64,000 bases of DNA from Geosiphon pyriformis (lineage: Eukaryota; Glomeromycota; Glomeromycetes; Archaeosporales; Geosiphonaceae), in the NCBI GenBank assembly GCA_016748015.1, contig JAAOMT010000607.1:220017-284016 (forward strand). The letters are read 5' to 3'. The notes beneath the pieces were generated by a model. It was not told the origin of the DNA, made no database searches, and worked only from the letters and a program-made list of their open reading frames with translations. Positions 43,614 through 55,770 of this stretch are shown here, one piece after another. The number at the start of each line of letters is the position of its first letter. The stretch's first letter is position 1. Made by a program: the position numbers and the translations under genes.

Positions 43614-44000
43614 AGTCTAGTTGTTGGCCATAGAGAGTGGATTTAGATACCCAATTCAAAACTTCAAGCAGAAATGGAGCAGCATGGATTGTTGGGTGTG
43701 GATGGATCTTTATGTAATGTTGTCCGGGGTCTCTCCGCTAGAATTTCAGGTGGTGTTGCTCATTTACTGGGAGTAGGTAGGGGTCACATGATCAGCTTTG
43801 GCTTGAGTAGTAGCTGTTTGTTTTTTGCTAGTGCTGCTGGTGAAGTTATGGTAAATATAGTTGCGTAGTGTAGCCTTGATTGGCCGAGTGGCTAGTCACA
43901 TGTAGCAAGAGTGTGAATCACGTTTAATTTAGAACTTTAGATAGTTGTATTGTATTAGATAGTGATTGAGCTTCACTCGTTAAACTTAATAAAAAAAAAA
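43614..44000 (+). other. LINE 3' untranslated region and poly-A
   Basis: No convincing ORF; an open 64 codons at 43674-43868 is Gly/Ser-rich and has no recognisable relative. It ends TTAATAAAAAAAAAAAA; AATAAA at the tail start may act as poly-A signal. Confidence 0.75.
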
Positions 44001-44008
44001 AAGCCAAA

Positions 44009-44597
44009 GACTGAAAATTATACATATCTAACAAAATTGAAGATTAGCAATAGTTATGTACTAGCTGATTTCCAGTTTGTTATAACAGTCATCAAAATCA
44101 TGTTTAAGAAATTTTGAAACTAGATGCACCCAGAATTCAAATTTACAGAACTATTTAAGTCTTCTGGTTATTTGAAAAAATAACCAATCCAACAAATAAG
44201 CAAGCAACTAAAACCAACTACTTACTAACAACATTTTATTAGTAATTATCACCAAAAACAAATCATTGATCATAATATTTTCTTTCAAATTTAAAGAACT
44301 AATATTAACACTTCTGTTCAGTAGAGCTGTTTTTAATACTAGACTAATTATTGCCATATATACTGATACTAAAGTTGATGGTTAATCTATCAAGTTAATT
44401 TTTAATAGTGAATTAGTAGATAACATTATCACACAACAATTTATAGACCAATTAGGTTATTAAGTTGATTATACTGTTAGCATCAGAATTATTATTACTA
44501 ATAGAGTAATAAAAATGCCTATTGGTGAGATTAATAATTTTCTGTTTAAAGTTAATGACATTATAATATCTATCAAAATTCTCATAATAGAGACCAC
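44009..44597 (+). pseudogene. GyA-3 protease, cut short at the LTR
   Basis: Continuation of GyA-3 after the LINE. The lead-in (STVTNNE-like, near 44200-44290) is followed by the active-site region IKLIFNSELVDNII near 44390-44430, where DSG reads NSE, then RVIKMPIGEINNFLFKVNDI and a stop short of the usual end. The LTR starts at 44598 without Cys-rich, dUTPase or pol sequences. Compare GyA-2, which reaches RNase H. Confidence 0.75.
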
Positions 44598-45522
44598 TAT
44601 TATTCATAGAAATTAGGAATATTATAATTAAAAGAATAGCCAATTAGAAATAAGTATAGTAACAGAGAAATTCCAAGATTTTTCTAAAGGAATTGCAAGA
44701 TTTCAGAATCCCAGAATTTCAGAATTTTTTGCAAAGAATTGCAGGATTTCAGAATTCCAGAATTGCAAGATTTTTTTAAAGGAATTATAAAAATTCCAAG
44801 AATCTTGTATAACACCAACTATGTATATATAACAATAGTATTAGAAGTGAAAAAAGACAGAATCCAGTTCCAGTTTAGCAGTTTTTCTCTTATCTATTTA
44901 AATAATCTTTACTTCACAAATAGTTGCTATCAATTAAAGTGAATTCATTAAAATATTCAATAAAACATACCTATTATTATCCAACTTATGTTATTATTGT
45001 TTGATTGAGAATTGCCATCACTTATTTGTTATTAACATTTTATGTTGATAACTTTCAACACTTAATCATATTGGAACAATAGTTCTTAATTACAGCTATT
45101 AATAAAATACTAATTTATTATTTTTCTTTCATTTTTTTTATTTTTTTTTATTTTTTTTTGTTGTTTGTTGATTTACTAACAATTAAGCACTGAGCAATTA
45201 ATGTCAAAAAAACTGGTAAAAGATTCAGGAATAAAAATAAACAACTCGGAATTTAAGGATAGTTTACCAAAAAACTAACTACCAAGCTGAGAAAAAAATT
45301 GGCAAAAGAATCTTCTGGAAGACTACAGACAACAAAGTATATTAATTTAAAGGTTGGGAAAGAAACCAGAAACATCACAAAAAGAATATCATCAGTAAAT
45401 TTCTGTTTATTATACAAAGAACTTTACCCAAAATCTTCAGATATTATTAATACTATAAGCTATTGAGCATTAAGTTATGAGTTTATTATTTATACTAACA
45501 TCCTAAATAATCACCTGTAAGA
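44598..45522 (+). repeat. GyA LTR, type a, shared by GyA-3 and GyA-4
   Basis: Starts TATTATTCATAGAA (degenerate) and ends CCTGTAAGA; followed by a degenerate primer site TAGTGTTCTTTGTAAAG. Enlarged to 925 bp by extra copies of a GAATTGCAGGATTTCAGAATTCC-like U3 unit (44660-44790). TATA-like TATGTATATATAAC near 44820; poly-pyrimidine tract 45118-45160. Confidence 0.8.
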
Positions 45523-47330
45523 TTTAGTGTTCTTTGTAAAGTATAATTTAGCAGAAAACCAGCACCAACAATAATCATCTGGAATAGTAACAGAATCAGA
45601 AAAAACAAAGACAAACCACTTGAGATTTATAAAAGCTTTATTTTAACATTATCAATTTTACTTAAAATTAACCAGTAATCATTGGCCAGCAGAATCAATT
45701 TTCAATTTCTACATTAATGAAAGAATTAAATTTCACTTAGAAAATCAAGAAAATTTGAAAACAGCACTTACCAATTTTTATAGTAAATTACTTTAGAACA
45801 CCACACTTCCACAAAATTATTTGTTTACCTTAATAATCACAGAAATCAATAAAAAAATTGAAAAACATACCAGACAGAAATTTTCTATTATCTTTGCAAA
45901 CAATAACAAAAAAAAATTGCAAACACTAGCAAGAATACCAAAAAACATACAACTATCTATGTAAAAAAAACCAAAAGTAGTTTTATCTATTCACCTATCA
46001 TATTATTATATACCAGGAAGTACCATTAACATAACATCAGCAGATGTGTCTACATTAACTGCAAAAACACCATCAGTAAAGATAACATTCCAGAGCCAAC
46101 AAAAAAAAGCCGATTTATTGGAAACCTATGGCAATTACTTTGAAAAATTTAAATTGTGATCACTAATATTATCAAAATTCCGATTACTATCATCTTAATC
46201 TGATTTCAAAGTCACTAGTTTTTGGAAAATAACTGATTCAAGAGAAAAAAAAAACAAAGATCAGGAATTTAATTACCAAAATTCAATTCCAAAAAACCTG
46301 AAAATTCAAACTCTGCTTATTTTAACACAGCAAAATCAGAACAATTCAAACTTTGCTCTTATTGTTTTTCAAAACTTATTTTCAGGAATTGTGATTGATC
46401 CACAACCAGTTGTATCAATTGCCAAACTTCAATAACAGCTGTAATTATCTTAATAACAACTTTAACTACAGCTACAACAACAACCAATAATAGCACTAAT
46501 AATATATACTTCTATTGCCAAGTTAAAAAAATTTACCAATAAAGAAAACAATATCCAAGTTTGGCTTAATAATATTGCAAAGTAATTATAATTAACAATT
46601 GGGACAATATCAGAGTCTTATAAGTCATTTCATACTTTTTACAAGATATAACTGATTCATAGTATTAGAGTTTGATTAACAAATCCATTATCTTTAATGA
46701 GTTTAAAACTGAATTTTTAAGATACTTTAGCAATAATAATAGCATTAATTGCTTGGCAATAGCATTTACTATTATCAAACAAGGCAACACAAAAGCAGTC
46801 ACCACTTACTTAAAATGCTTCTATAAAAATTTGCACCAAATACAAGCAATTAACATGAATTACTTTATAGTGCCACAGATTTTGAACCAGTTTATCTGTG
46901 GTCTATACAGTAGTATTTTACAATGCATACATTTATTATATTTACAAATACTTTAAGATATAGTTATCTATGTTAGAAATTTTGAATCAGCCAAGCTAAA
47001 AACCAACCATGCTCAAGTCATAAATTTAGTAATAAACAGATCATCTGACTTGGATTCCAAATTAAAACAATTTAGTTATTCAATTAATTAAAAATTGGAA
47101 GAATACTTAGCTAACAATTAGGCAATTTATTAATTTTTATAATATTGCAAAAATCCAGAAAATTTTAATTATGTTTAACAACAGTTGTAACTATTATTAT
47201 CAAATCAACAGTAATAATTAGAAACATGTAATTACTACTACTATGGTAAACAAAGCCATCTAAAAATAGATTGCTATTTTAAAGAAAATAATTAATGATT
47301 AGGAAATTAATATTGAAATTCTAATTATAG
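45523..47330 (+). pseudogene. GyA-4 gag
   Basis: Heavily decayed gag on the plus strand. N-terminal block remnants (ASRINFQFLH) near 45690-45730. The capsid domain is best at 46672-46956, an open 94 codons with EFLRYFSNNNSINCLAIAFT, AVTTYLKCFYKNLHQIQ and ILNQFICGLYSSILQ. A knuckle-like CNYYYYGKQSHLK near 47225-47265 has lost two of its Cys. Stops occur every 20-40 codons elsewhere and several indels are present. Confidence 0.8.
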
Positions 47331-48486
47331 ATTTCAAACTTCAAACTATGTCAGTAATTAATTACTAAAACAATATTAATATCAACCATATTACACTTAA
47401 ATAATGCAGCCAATTTATTAGCCACCAATTTATTAGACATTAAAATCAGTAATTTATTAATCATTCCAGCCCCAAATTATTTATTAGTCTCAACCAAATC
47501 AGAATCAACCCCAGAATCTACTTCAAAATAGAAGTTAAAGACTAAAAACTACTTAGATCTATTAGAATTGGTAATCAGCAATGGTAATATACCAATTAAT
47601 TTTCAATTCAGCAGCTCAGCAATCTGAAACACAGCAATTAAATTCAAAAACCAATTATGCCCAAAAACCAATTATGCCCAAAACTCAAATGTCCAACATT
47701 ATTTAAGTTATTTGATATTTTCAGAAATTGTCACACCCAATTCATTAAAACTATTTAAAAACAAATTATACCTATTAGCAACATTCTACCAACTACTATT
47801 ACAGAAGATGAATCACTTGCTATGATATTTTTTTTTGAGATTAAAGAATCAGTTTTTACACTATTATTTAGTAAAGCTGTCTTTGAAGCTAAACTCATCA
47901 CAATCATATACACAGATACCAAAGTAGATGGCCACCTAATTAAATTAATTTTAAATAGTGGTTTAGTAAACAGTATTATTATATGACAACTTATAAACCA
48001 ATTAAGTTACCAAGTTGATTGTATTGCCAGTACCAGAATTATTACAGCTGATAGAGCCATTAAAACACCTATTGAAGATATTAACAACTTTTCTTTTGAA
48101 GTCAATAGCATTATCATATCTATCAAAATATTGGTAATAAAAGCCACCTAATACTAAGCTCTAGTTAGTAATGACTAGCTGTCCAAAACTAATGCCATAT
48201 TTGACTAGAATACCCAAAAATTACAACTGAGCCAGAATGGTCAGAATATTTAGATATTAGTCATTTGTGAATATTTTAAGACCACTACCAATAAACAGCT
48301 ACTAATTGAATTAAAAAAAAAAACCTACTTGGAAAACATACCAAGTATTGTGGACTGAAGAAAAACATAATAAGCTACTACCAATTCTATTATAGGACAA
48401 CAAAAAAAAAAAGAAGACAAACTACAAACTACCACTAATACTAGTAAAACTACTAACAGTTGGCACATACTATATTTAGTAGACAC
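47331..48486 (+). pseudogene. GyA-4 protease and short Cys-rich lead-in, cut at the LTR
   Basis: Gln/Tyr-rich linker to about 47700. The protease region has the active site IKLILNSGLVNSII near 47938-47980 (NSG for DSG), then ITADRAIKTPIEDINNF and KILVIKAT, followed by a stop near 48150. The C-terminal part (ATFDWNTQKLQLSQNGQN-like, CEYFK) runs to about 48300. It ends near 48480 at the start of the next LTR, before the Cys-rich domain. No pol sequence at all. Confidence 0.8.
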
Positions 48487-48977
48487 TGTTACTCATAGAA
48501 TATAAGAAGTATATTAACATATAAATTAGCCAATCAAAAGTTAGCATAATAAATATAGAATTTTAGAATTCTTGTATAAGGAATCACAGGATTTCAGAAT
48601 TCCAAGATTTCTCTCAAAGAAATTGCAGGATTCCAGAAATTCTAAAATTCCTGGTGTGAAGAATCGAGGAATTGAGGAATCTCAATTATGTATATATAGT
48701 GGTAGCATTAGAAGTAGAAAAGACAGACTTCTCAGTTTAGATTTAATCTAAACAATCTTTCAAATCACAAATATCAATAAATAACTATTTGCTATTTCAA
48801 TCCACTCTTTACTATCAACACTTTATGTTGATAGTAATCTATATTTGACCACACTAGAACAATAGCTCTTGATTATGGCTATTAACAGGATACTAACTTG
48901 TAAATCACTTTGGCTTATTTTTTTACTCCTTTTATTTTCTTTCTTTATTTTCTTTCTTTTTTTGATTTTATTGTCGT
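48487..48977 (+). repeat. GyA LTR, type a, left part (split by GyB-2)
   Basis: Starts TGTTACTCATAGAATATA. U3 repeats at 48555-48660, TATA-like TATGTATATATAG near 48690. It stops in the poly-pyrimidine tract where GyB-2 begins and resumes at 61275. Total 835 bp, normal for the family. Confidence 0.88.
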
Positions 48978-49644
48978 TGTTACTTGAGTAGAAAAACCAA
49001 TCCAAAGTTATAAAAAAACGTGACCAAAACGTGACATAACACAGAATAATGTGCAATAATATTGGATAACATGTTATAATGTAGGATAACATGTTATAAC
49101 GTAGGATAACATGTTATAATGCAGAATAACACAGAATAACATGCAATAAAGTAGGATAACATGTTATAATGCAAGATAACACAGAATAACATGTAATAAC
49201 ATCAGATAACATGTTATAACATAGAATAACTAGTGATAACATAGAAAAACGAAGCAATAACAGAAACAACAAAGCAATAGCTAGTAATAGCAAGACAATT
49301 GAAAGCAATTTTGTAAAACCAAAAGAATATATAAAAGCAAGTAGTTGTAGAAGTGAGAAAAAACAGACAGATAGATACAAATCTTTAGACAAGAATTAAA
49401 TATCCATATCCCTTTATCTTTTATTATCTTCCCTATTTCATCTCCTAAAATAAAACCAATTATTAAAAGAAATCAGAATCATGAATTCATGTTCTCGAAC
49501 TTCATGGAATTTACGTGAATTAACTCTTGTCTTGTACCTCTGTTCTAGAACAGATGCTCTTAGCATAACTGCCTTAAACCTATTAACAATTTGGACCAAT
49601 TGCTTTTGATCATGGTGATTGACGATATTAATTTATCTTTTCTT

Positions 49645-49677
<33 letters not shown>

Positions 49678-50085
49678 CTTTCTTTTTCTGTCTTATTTTT
49701 GTGGAGCGGCAACATAGTAAAATTGACTGTTTGGGAATAGACTTCCTAATAGCTTGGTAAAAGAGGAAAGCTCCTCCTAAGTTTTGAATATTAACATTAT
49801 CTTGTTAACTTACTAGAAAGGCAAAAAGACAATGCCAGACCCTAATAACTGTACTCATTAGCTCAGAGAAAAAAGCTCATATTTACAAAAAACATTGCAA
49901 TCAATGAAAGACAAACTCTGTGCCTTATAACCAAAGAACTCAACGGGTAAATTCACATTCAGGAATAGACTTTCAGAGACTGATAATCAAGACTAAGCCA
50001 ACAGAATTACATGGAAGACACATCATTAATAATTGAGAGCACCAAATGTTACTATTTCCCATATCCACCAAGTTTACCCATAACA
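48978..50085 (+). repeat. GyB LTR copy 1 (1108 bp)
   Basis: Starts TGTTACTTGAGTAG and ends CCCATAACA. ATAAC-GTTAT palindrome array 49030-49230. TATA box TATATAAAAG at 49327-49336. A long poly-T run at about 49644-49677 is the variable pyrimidine tract. Confidence 0.92.
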
Positions 50086-51046
50086 TTTGATGCTTTCTGT
50101 AAGATTATAAATCCACAAAAACAGAGCACCCCCAAAAATACATAAAAGTGGTGACTATTGGAACAATAGAAAAGGACCACTCCTCGTATGAAAAAGCACT
50201 ATTTCAATACTTTCAAAAAGACCTAGGAATATCAGCAGAAACCACTTATGCAGAAAGTGATTTTTGTAACTATATCAACACAAAAATTGACTGCTTATTA
50301 GGCCGCACAACTGATACAGGAAAACTTGAAGAACAAATCTATTAAAGCTTACTAGGGTACTCAACAGCCACGACTACCCGAGCAATCGCTGAAACTCTGC
50401 ACATAATCGATACAGACATTAAATATTACATGACACAACAATTCTCTCAAGTACAACAACCAGTGGAATCTGACCCTGAGGAATACGAAAACAAATCTAA
50501 CAACCCCATAACTGCCCAAGCCAAGTCCATAGTTAACAAGAAACCAAGAGTTCTCTCCCCAACAACTCCATCATACCATCAGACACCCCAAAGTAGAATT
50601 GTATTCAACCCACCTCCGGAAACTCAGTCAAAAACACCACAAACTCCTGGAAATCCACACCCTTGGAATTAACACAGTTGGACCAAATCACTAAAAGAAT
50701 ACGGATTGCTGTTTGGAAATCTTACCCCAGCAGCCAGTCAAACAGAAGGAAACCCATTAACTTGAGAACAGCCACCAGCACAAAACCTAGCAGAATCAGC
50801 ATCTCCCCTGATGGAAAAAACAGCTATCTTACAACCTATTGGTTCAAGTGACAAAGAAAAGCAACCAGCATTAGCACCTGGAGAACACTCGAATACGCAG
50901 ACACCAATCCCTTTAAACATAACTAGTAACACCCTGCCCATTAATCGAATCATGACTTACCAAAATATTGCTAAATTGGAAAAATTCTCTGGTAAAGAAG
51001 ATAATGCATATTTTTGGATCATGAACACCAAGAAAGCAATTACTGC
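50086..51046 (+). pseudogene. GyB-2 truncated gag between LTR 1 and LTR 2
   Basis: Starts with a primer site TGATGCTTTCTGTAAG at 50088. Gag begins at the ATG at 50148 (MVTIGTIEKDHSS), with the N-terminal block FCNYINTKIDCLLGR. One stop at 50343, then the Pro/Ser-rich linker in frame until about 50670, where a small deletion shifts it. It reads into the capsid domain (IAKLEKFSGKEDNAYFW) and ends at KKAITA, where the next LTR begins at 51047. In the sister copy at 52133 the capsid continues past this point (53095). Confidence 0.85.
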
Positions 51047-52132
51047 TGTTACCCAAGTAGAAAAACCGATCCAAAGCTATGAAGAAACGTGACCAAAATG
51101 TGACATAACACAGAATAATGCACAATAATATTGGATAACACGTTATAATATTGAATAACGTGTTATAATGCAGGATAACACAGAATAGTGCACAATAATG
51201 TAGGATAACGTGTTATAATGCAGAATAACACAGAATAACATGTAATAACATTAGATAACGTGTTATAACATAGGATAACTAGCGATAATGTAGAAAAACA
51301 AAGCAATAACAGAAACAACAAAGCAATAGCTAGTAATAGCGAGACAATTGAAAGCAATTCTGTAAAACCAAAAGAATATATAAAAGCAAGTAGTTGTAGA
51401 AGTGAGAAAAGACAGACAGATAGATACAAACCTTTAGACAAGAATTAAATATCCATACTCCTTTATCCTTTATTATCTTCTCTATTTCATCTCCTGAAAT
51501 AAACCAATTATTAAAAGAAATCAGAATCATGAATTCATGTTCTTGAACTTCGTGAAATTTACGTGAATTAATTCTTGTCTCATACTTCCGTTTTAGAACA
51601 GATGCTCTTAGCATAACCGCCTCAAACTTATTAACAATTTGGACCAATTGCTCTTGATCATGGCAATTGACAATACTAATTTATCTTTTTTCTCTTTTCT
51701 TTTCTTTTCTTTTTCTTTTTCTTTCTTTTTCTGTCTTATTTTTTTTGTGGAGTGACAACATAGTAAAATTGACTGTCTGGGAATAGACTTCGTGATAGCT
51801 TGGTAAAAGAGGGAAGCTCTCCCTAAGTTTTGGATATTAATATTATCTTGTTAGCTTACCAGAAGGGCAAAAAGACAATGCCAGACCCTAACAACTGCGC
51901 TCGTTAGCTTGGAAAAGAAAGCTCATATTTACAAAAAATGTTGCAATTGACGAAAGACAAACTCTGTGTCTTATAACCAAAGAACTCAATGGGTAAAATT
52001 CACATCCAGGAATAGACCTTCAGAGACTGATAATCAAGACTAAGCCAACAGAATTACGCAGAAGATGTATCATCAATAATTGAGAGCACCAAACGTTACT
52101 ATTTCCCATACCCACCAAGTTTATCCATAACA
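51047..52132 (+). repeat. GyB LTR copy 2 (1086 bp)
   Basis: Starts TGTTACCCAAGTAG and ends TCCATAACA. Palindrome array 51100-51290, TATA box TATATAAAAG at 51377-51386, pyrimidine tract 51683-51740, interrupted by C and shorter in pure T than in copies 1 and 3. Confidence 0.92.
51377..51386 (+). promoter_or_regulatory. GyB LTR TATA box
   Basis: TATATAAAAG, about 85 bp after the palindrome array, conserved in all GyB LTRs (49327, 60522 as TATAAAAG). Likely core promoter; the transcript start is not visible. Confidence 0.6.
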
Positions 52133-52134
52133 TT

Positions 52135-52151
52135 TGGTGCTCCCTGTGAGG
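52135..52151 (+). promoter_or_regulatory. GyB-2 primer binding site
   Basis: TGGTGCTCCCTGTGAGG, two bases after the LTR. One base different from the GyD site at 6211. Confidence 0.6.
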
Positions 52152-52194
52152 TTATAAATCTACAGAGACAGAGCACCCCCAAAAATACATAAAA

Positions 52195-53829
52195 GTGGTG
52201 ACTATTGGAACAATAGAAAAGGACCACTCCTCATATGGAAAAGCACTATTTCAATATTTTCAAAAAGACTTAGGAATATCAGTAGAAACCACTTATGCAG
52301 AATGTGATTTTTGTAACTATATCAATGCAAAAATTGACTGCTTGTTAGGCCGCACAACTGATACAGGAAAACTTGGAGAACAAATCTATCAAAGCTTACT
52401 AGGGTACTCAACAGCCATGACTACCTGAGCAATTGCTGAAACTCTGCACATAATCGATACAGACATTAAATATTACATGACACAACGATTCCCTCAAGTA
52501 CAACAACCAGTAGAATCCAATCCTAAGGAATACAAAAACGAATCCAACAACCCCATAACTGCTCAAGCCAAGTCCACAGTCAACAAGAAACCAAGGGTCC
52601 TCTTCCCAACAACTTCATCATACCATCAGACATCCCAAAGTAGAATTGTATTCAATCCACCCCCAGAAACCCAGTTGGAAATACCATGAACTCCTGGAAA
52701 TCCACACCCTTGGAATCAACACAGTTGGACCAAATGACTAGAAGAATATGAATCACTGTTTGGAAATCTTACCCCAGCAGCCAGTCAAACAAAAGAAAAC
52801 CCATTAACATGGGAACAGCTACCAGCACAAAACCTAGCAGAATCAGCATCTCCCCTGATGAAAAAAACAGCTATCTTACAATCTATTAGTTCAAGCGACA
52901 AAAAAAAGCAACCAGCATTAGCACCTGGAGAACACTCAAATGCGCAGACACCAATCTCTTTAAACATAACCAGTAACATCTCACCCATTAACCAGATCAT
53001 GGCTTACTGGGATATCGCTAAATTGGAAAAATTCTCTGGTGAAAAAGATAATGCATATTCTTGGATTGCGAACGCTGAAAAAGCAATTACTGCTAATGGT
53101 TAGAACAATGACTGCACAGTTCAGGCACTGCCATTCTTTCTGACCAGAACTGCCAATTCGTGGTACCAGAGCCTGGCAGAGAAGCCTACCTCTTTTACCA
53201 AGTTTAAACTCGCATTTCTGCAATATTTCTGTGACCTCAATACATTAATCCGATTGCAGAATCAATTCAGCATAATTAAACAAAAAGATCACGAAGCAGT
53301 AACTACTTATCTTGGACAATTCAATCAAATCCTGCATCAAATATTAGCTATCGAAAGGGACTACTACACCATGGTGCAAGTTCTTAATCAATTTATTAAA
53401 GAATTGTGGAGTAGTATTCTAAGATCCATAAGACCCTGCCATCTGACCAGTTTACAAGACGCCGTCACTCTCGCTCGCAATTTTGAGTCTGCAGAACAAG
53501 AAGTGAACCATACCCAAGCCGTTAATTTAGCCATTAATGGAACCTCTGACATCGATGCAAAGATAACCCAATTGAGTAAGAAACTAACTCAAAAAATTGA
53601 GGGATTCTTAGACAGAACTACAGGAACTTACCAACCACCCCAACAGAGAGAAAATAACAACAACAGCAGATACCCACAGCAACAGAACTGTCAGCAACAG
53701 CAACAACCTTGGAGATCTGATCCCCACAACTGCTACTACTGCCAAAAACCTGGACACATCGCCTGTGACTGCAAAAAGAAGATCATGGACCAAAATCAAG
53801 GAAACCCATACCAGCAACTCAGATATTAG
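52195..53829 (+). pseudogene. GyB-2 gag
   Basis: Gag from the ATG at 52195 in a single frame to 53829 (about 545 codons) with in-frame stops at 52426, 52687, 52738 and 53101. N-terminal block FCNYINAKIDCLLGR; Pro/Ser/Gln linker; capsid domain about 53000-53530 (NSWYQSLAEKPTSFTKFKL, AVTTYLGQFNQILHQILAIE, LNQFIKELWSSILRS). A perfect CCHC knuckle CYYCQKPGHIACDC is at 53731-53772, after a Gln-rich stretch. Ends at TAG 53827, with the protease linker following. No indels seen, so decay is mostly point mutation. Confidence 0.92.
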
Positions 53830-54850
53830 CAAAACATGGTATCCCAATATTCCATACCTCAGAATCAACCACCCCTATACACACAACAAGTTCCATATAC
53901 TTAACCACCACCCCAGAATTATTATCAACCACCACCAATGACACAAGTAATCCCTCACTATCAAACTTCTCCTTACAGCCCGTCCAGACTTTGAGCTATA
54001 GACTATAATCAAGAATGGAGAAATCCCAACAACAATTAGATGCAAACCAACAGTGGACCATTTTGACCAATTCCTCATAGTCCTGCCTAATCTTAACTAA
54101 CACCAACTGGATACCCAAATCAAGCTTCCTATCTCGGTCTTATAGAAGACCAGGGTTTTGATAAATCTACACTTATGGAAAGGGGGGATATAGAACGAAT
54201 CTCCCAACCTTCCAAGCAAACAAAAAGCAATATTCCACCAGCCACTATTATTGAAGACACCACCCTAGCTGTCATATTTCCTTTTGACATCAATAATTTG
54301 AACATACATAGCCTTTTTAGTGGAGCAGCCATCAATCAGATAAACTAATAACAGCCCTATACACTGATGTCAAAGTCGGAGGAATAGACATTAAATTAAT
54401 CCTGGATAGTAGATCAGCTGGTAGCAAAATCACGAAGCAGCTCATGAACCAATTAGGTTGCTGAGTAGACCATGCCATTACCGCCCGAATCATTACAGCG
54501 GATGGGAACACAAAAACCCTGATAGGAGAAATTGACAACTTTCCCTTCGAAATTAATGGAATCCAAATCCCTACCAAAGTACTCGTCATGGAAGCTACTC
54601 AATATTAAGCTCTAGTAGAAAACAACTGGTTGTCAAAAGCCAATGCTACTCTCAACTGGAACACCCAAGAACTTCAACTCATATTCAATGGACAGCATGC
54701 CTGAGTTCCAGCTATGTGCAGACACTTTAAAAACCAACATACCAAAGAACCCTTTATTGAATTCGAAGACACATTAATACCACCAATCATCAAGACCTAT
54801 CAGGTTTCATGAGTGGATGATTATTGAACTGAACTACCCCCACCATCAAC
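53830..54850 (+). pseudogene. GyB-2 linker and aspartic protease
   Basis: Pro/Gln/Tyr-rich linker (PPPQNYYQPPPMTQ) with several stops, then protease. ATIIEDTTLAVIFPFDINN leads in. The active site near 54389-54420 reads IKLILDSRSAGSKI: this is the one copy in the window that keeps the catalytic Asp, but the Gly of DSG is Arg. ITADGNTKTLIGEIDNF, IPTKVLVMEATQY and VPAMCRHFK follow. A shift of one base near 54345 and several stops break it. Confidence 0.85.
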
Positions 54851-55770
54851 CTAGAAAGAAAAAGGAAAAGACAGAGCCAAAGAAGAACCCCAATCGTTAT
54901 CACTAAGATACGTAACCTCAAACCAAAGAAACTTATTTTACCAACCCCCAAGACTAATATGTGTTGATTGTGGAAAAAAACTATCCACTATGGGCGCATG
55001 TATCGGGGACAATAAAGAATGGCCCACCACCACCAAATACTATTGCAGGCCTTGTTTACTGGAAAGATTTAAACAACCAAAATGACAAGGCAAGTGGGAC
55101 CACACGCCATGCCTCGCATGTGGCAAAATCCTGCCAGATGAAGAACTCTGGAATGATGTGCCTGGCAGAGGAGAAACATGTGACAAGACTTGTCAATACA
55201 TCATATTAATCAACAATTGGGTACGAAAGGGAACCCTCATCGAGGATGCTTGGAAACGAGCACTCAACAGGCTAGACAGTTATCTACACAATGATCACAA
55301 AATCTGGAGAATGGCAAGCGCCAAGGCCGAAGGCACCATGCCTGAAGAAATATGAAAAATTAAGGACAACCCTTGAACACCCGAATATACTGGACCCAAC
55401 TATCCCAAGGATGATTTCTTTACAGATGACCCAGATGCATTTCAGAACTGATATTAGGCATTGGCCCCAACTCACAAAGAACAGGAGCAAAGGTTGGCCA
55501 ATTTAAATACCAAACTGTGCAATTACTGTTTGATCCTCTGTCACTTCCAGTACTATGACAAATGTGATCTCATGTTCAATCTGCTTTCAAGAATACTGTT
55601 TCCAATCACCAAATTACCTGAGCCTGAAGAAGAGATATTGATCACCAAGAACATGTTGTTTCAAGATCCAACTGAGGATACTAAAACAGAACAGTATCTC
55701 TCGTATCCCAACCTATTCAAAAAATTAAAGCTAAAATAGTACAGTAACAATGAGGAAGGAATCTGCCCCA
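54851..55770 (+). pseudogene. GyB-2 cysteine-rich domain
   Basis: LICVDCGKKLSTMGACIGDN near 54955-55010, KYYCRPCLLERF, CLACGKILPD near 55115-55140, PGRGETCDKTCQYIILINNW at 55160-55220, then a helical section (WKRALNRLDSYLHNDHKIWR) and LNTKLCNYCLI near 55508-55540. It matches the GyC and GyA blocks position by position. Five Cys pairs suggest zinc sites. The open pieces 54961-55209 and 55158-55355 overlap in different frames, and 55461-55739 completes it. Role unknown. Confidence 0.7.

Larger units (their letters stand above)
37207..44000 (+). mobile_element. Full-length LINE-type retrotransposon
   Basis: 6.8 kb from TGGGACTTCTTTC to a 12-base poly-A, with a flanking duplication. ORF1 (37281-39185) and ORF2 (39182-43613) overlap by four bases. 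ORF2 has an endonuclease, reverse transcriptase and RNase H order typical of the I/Tad-like LINEs of fungi. It sits in the gag/protease part of GyA-3. Base composition is clearly less A/T-rich than the gag around it. Decay is limited: in-frame stops and one frameshift. Confidence 0.92.

Noticed and set aside
37281-44000. Host gene with RNase H and zinc fingers
   Set aside because: Domain order, poly-A tail and target duplication identify it as a LINE.
49030-49230. CRISPR-like array of short repeats
   Set aside because: Units are 8-18 bases, adjacent or overlapping, without unique spacers, and lie in an LTR U3 of a eukaryotic retroelement.
48823-49392. Minus-strand hydrophobic proteins in GyB LTRs (also 51163, 60336)
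   Set aside because: They arise from the repeated ATAAC/GTTAT array in U3 and have no start or homology support; composition artefacts.
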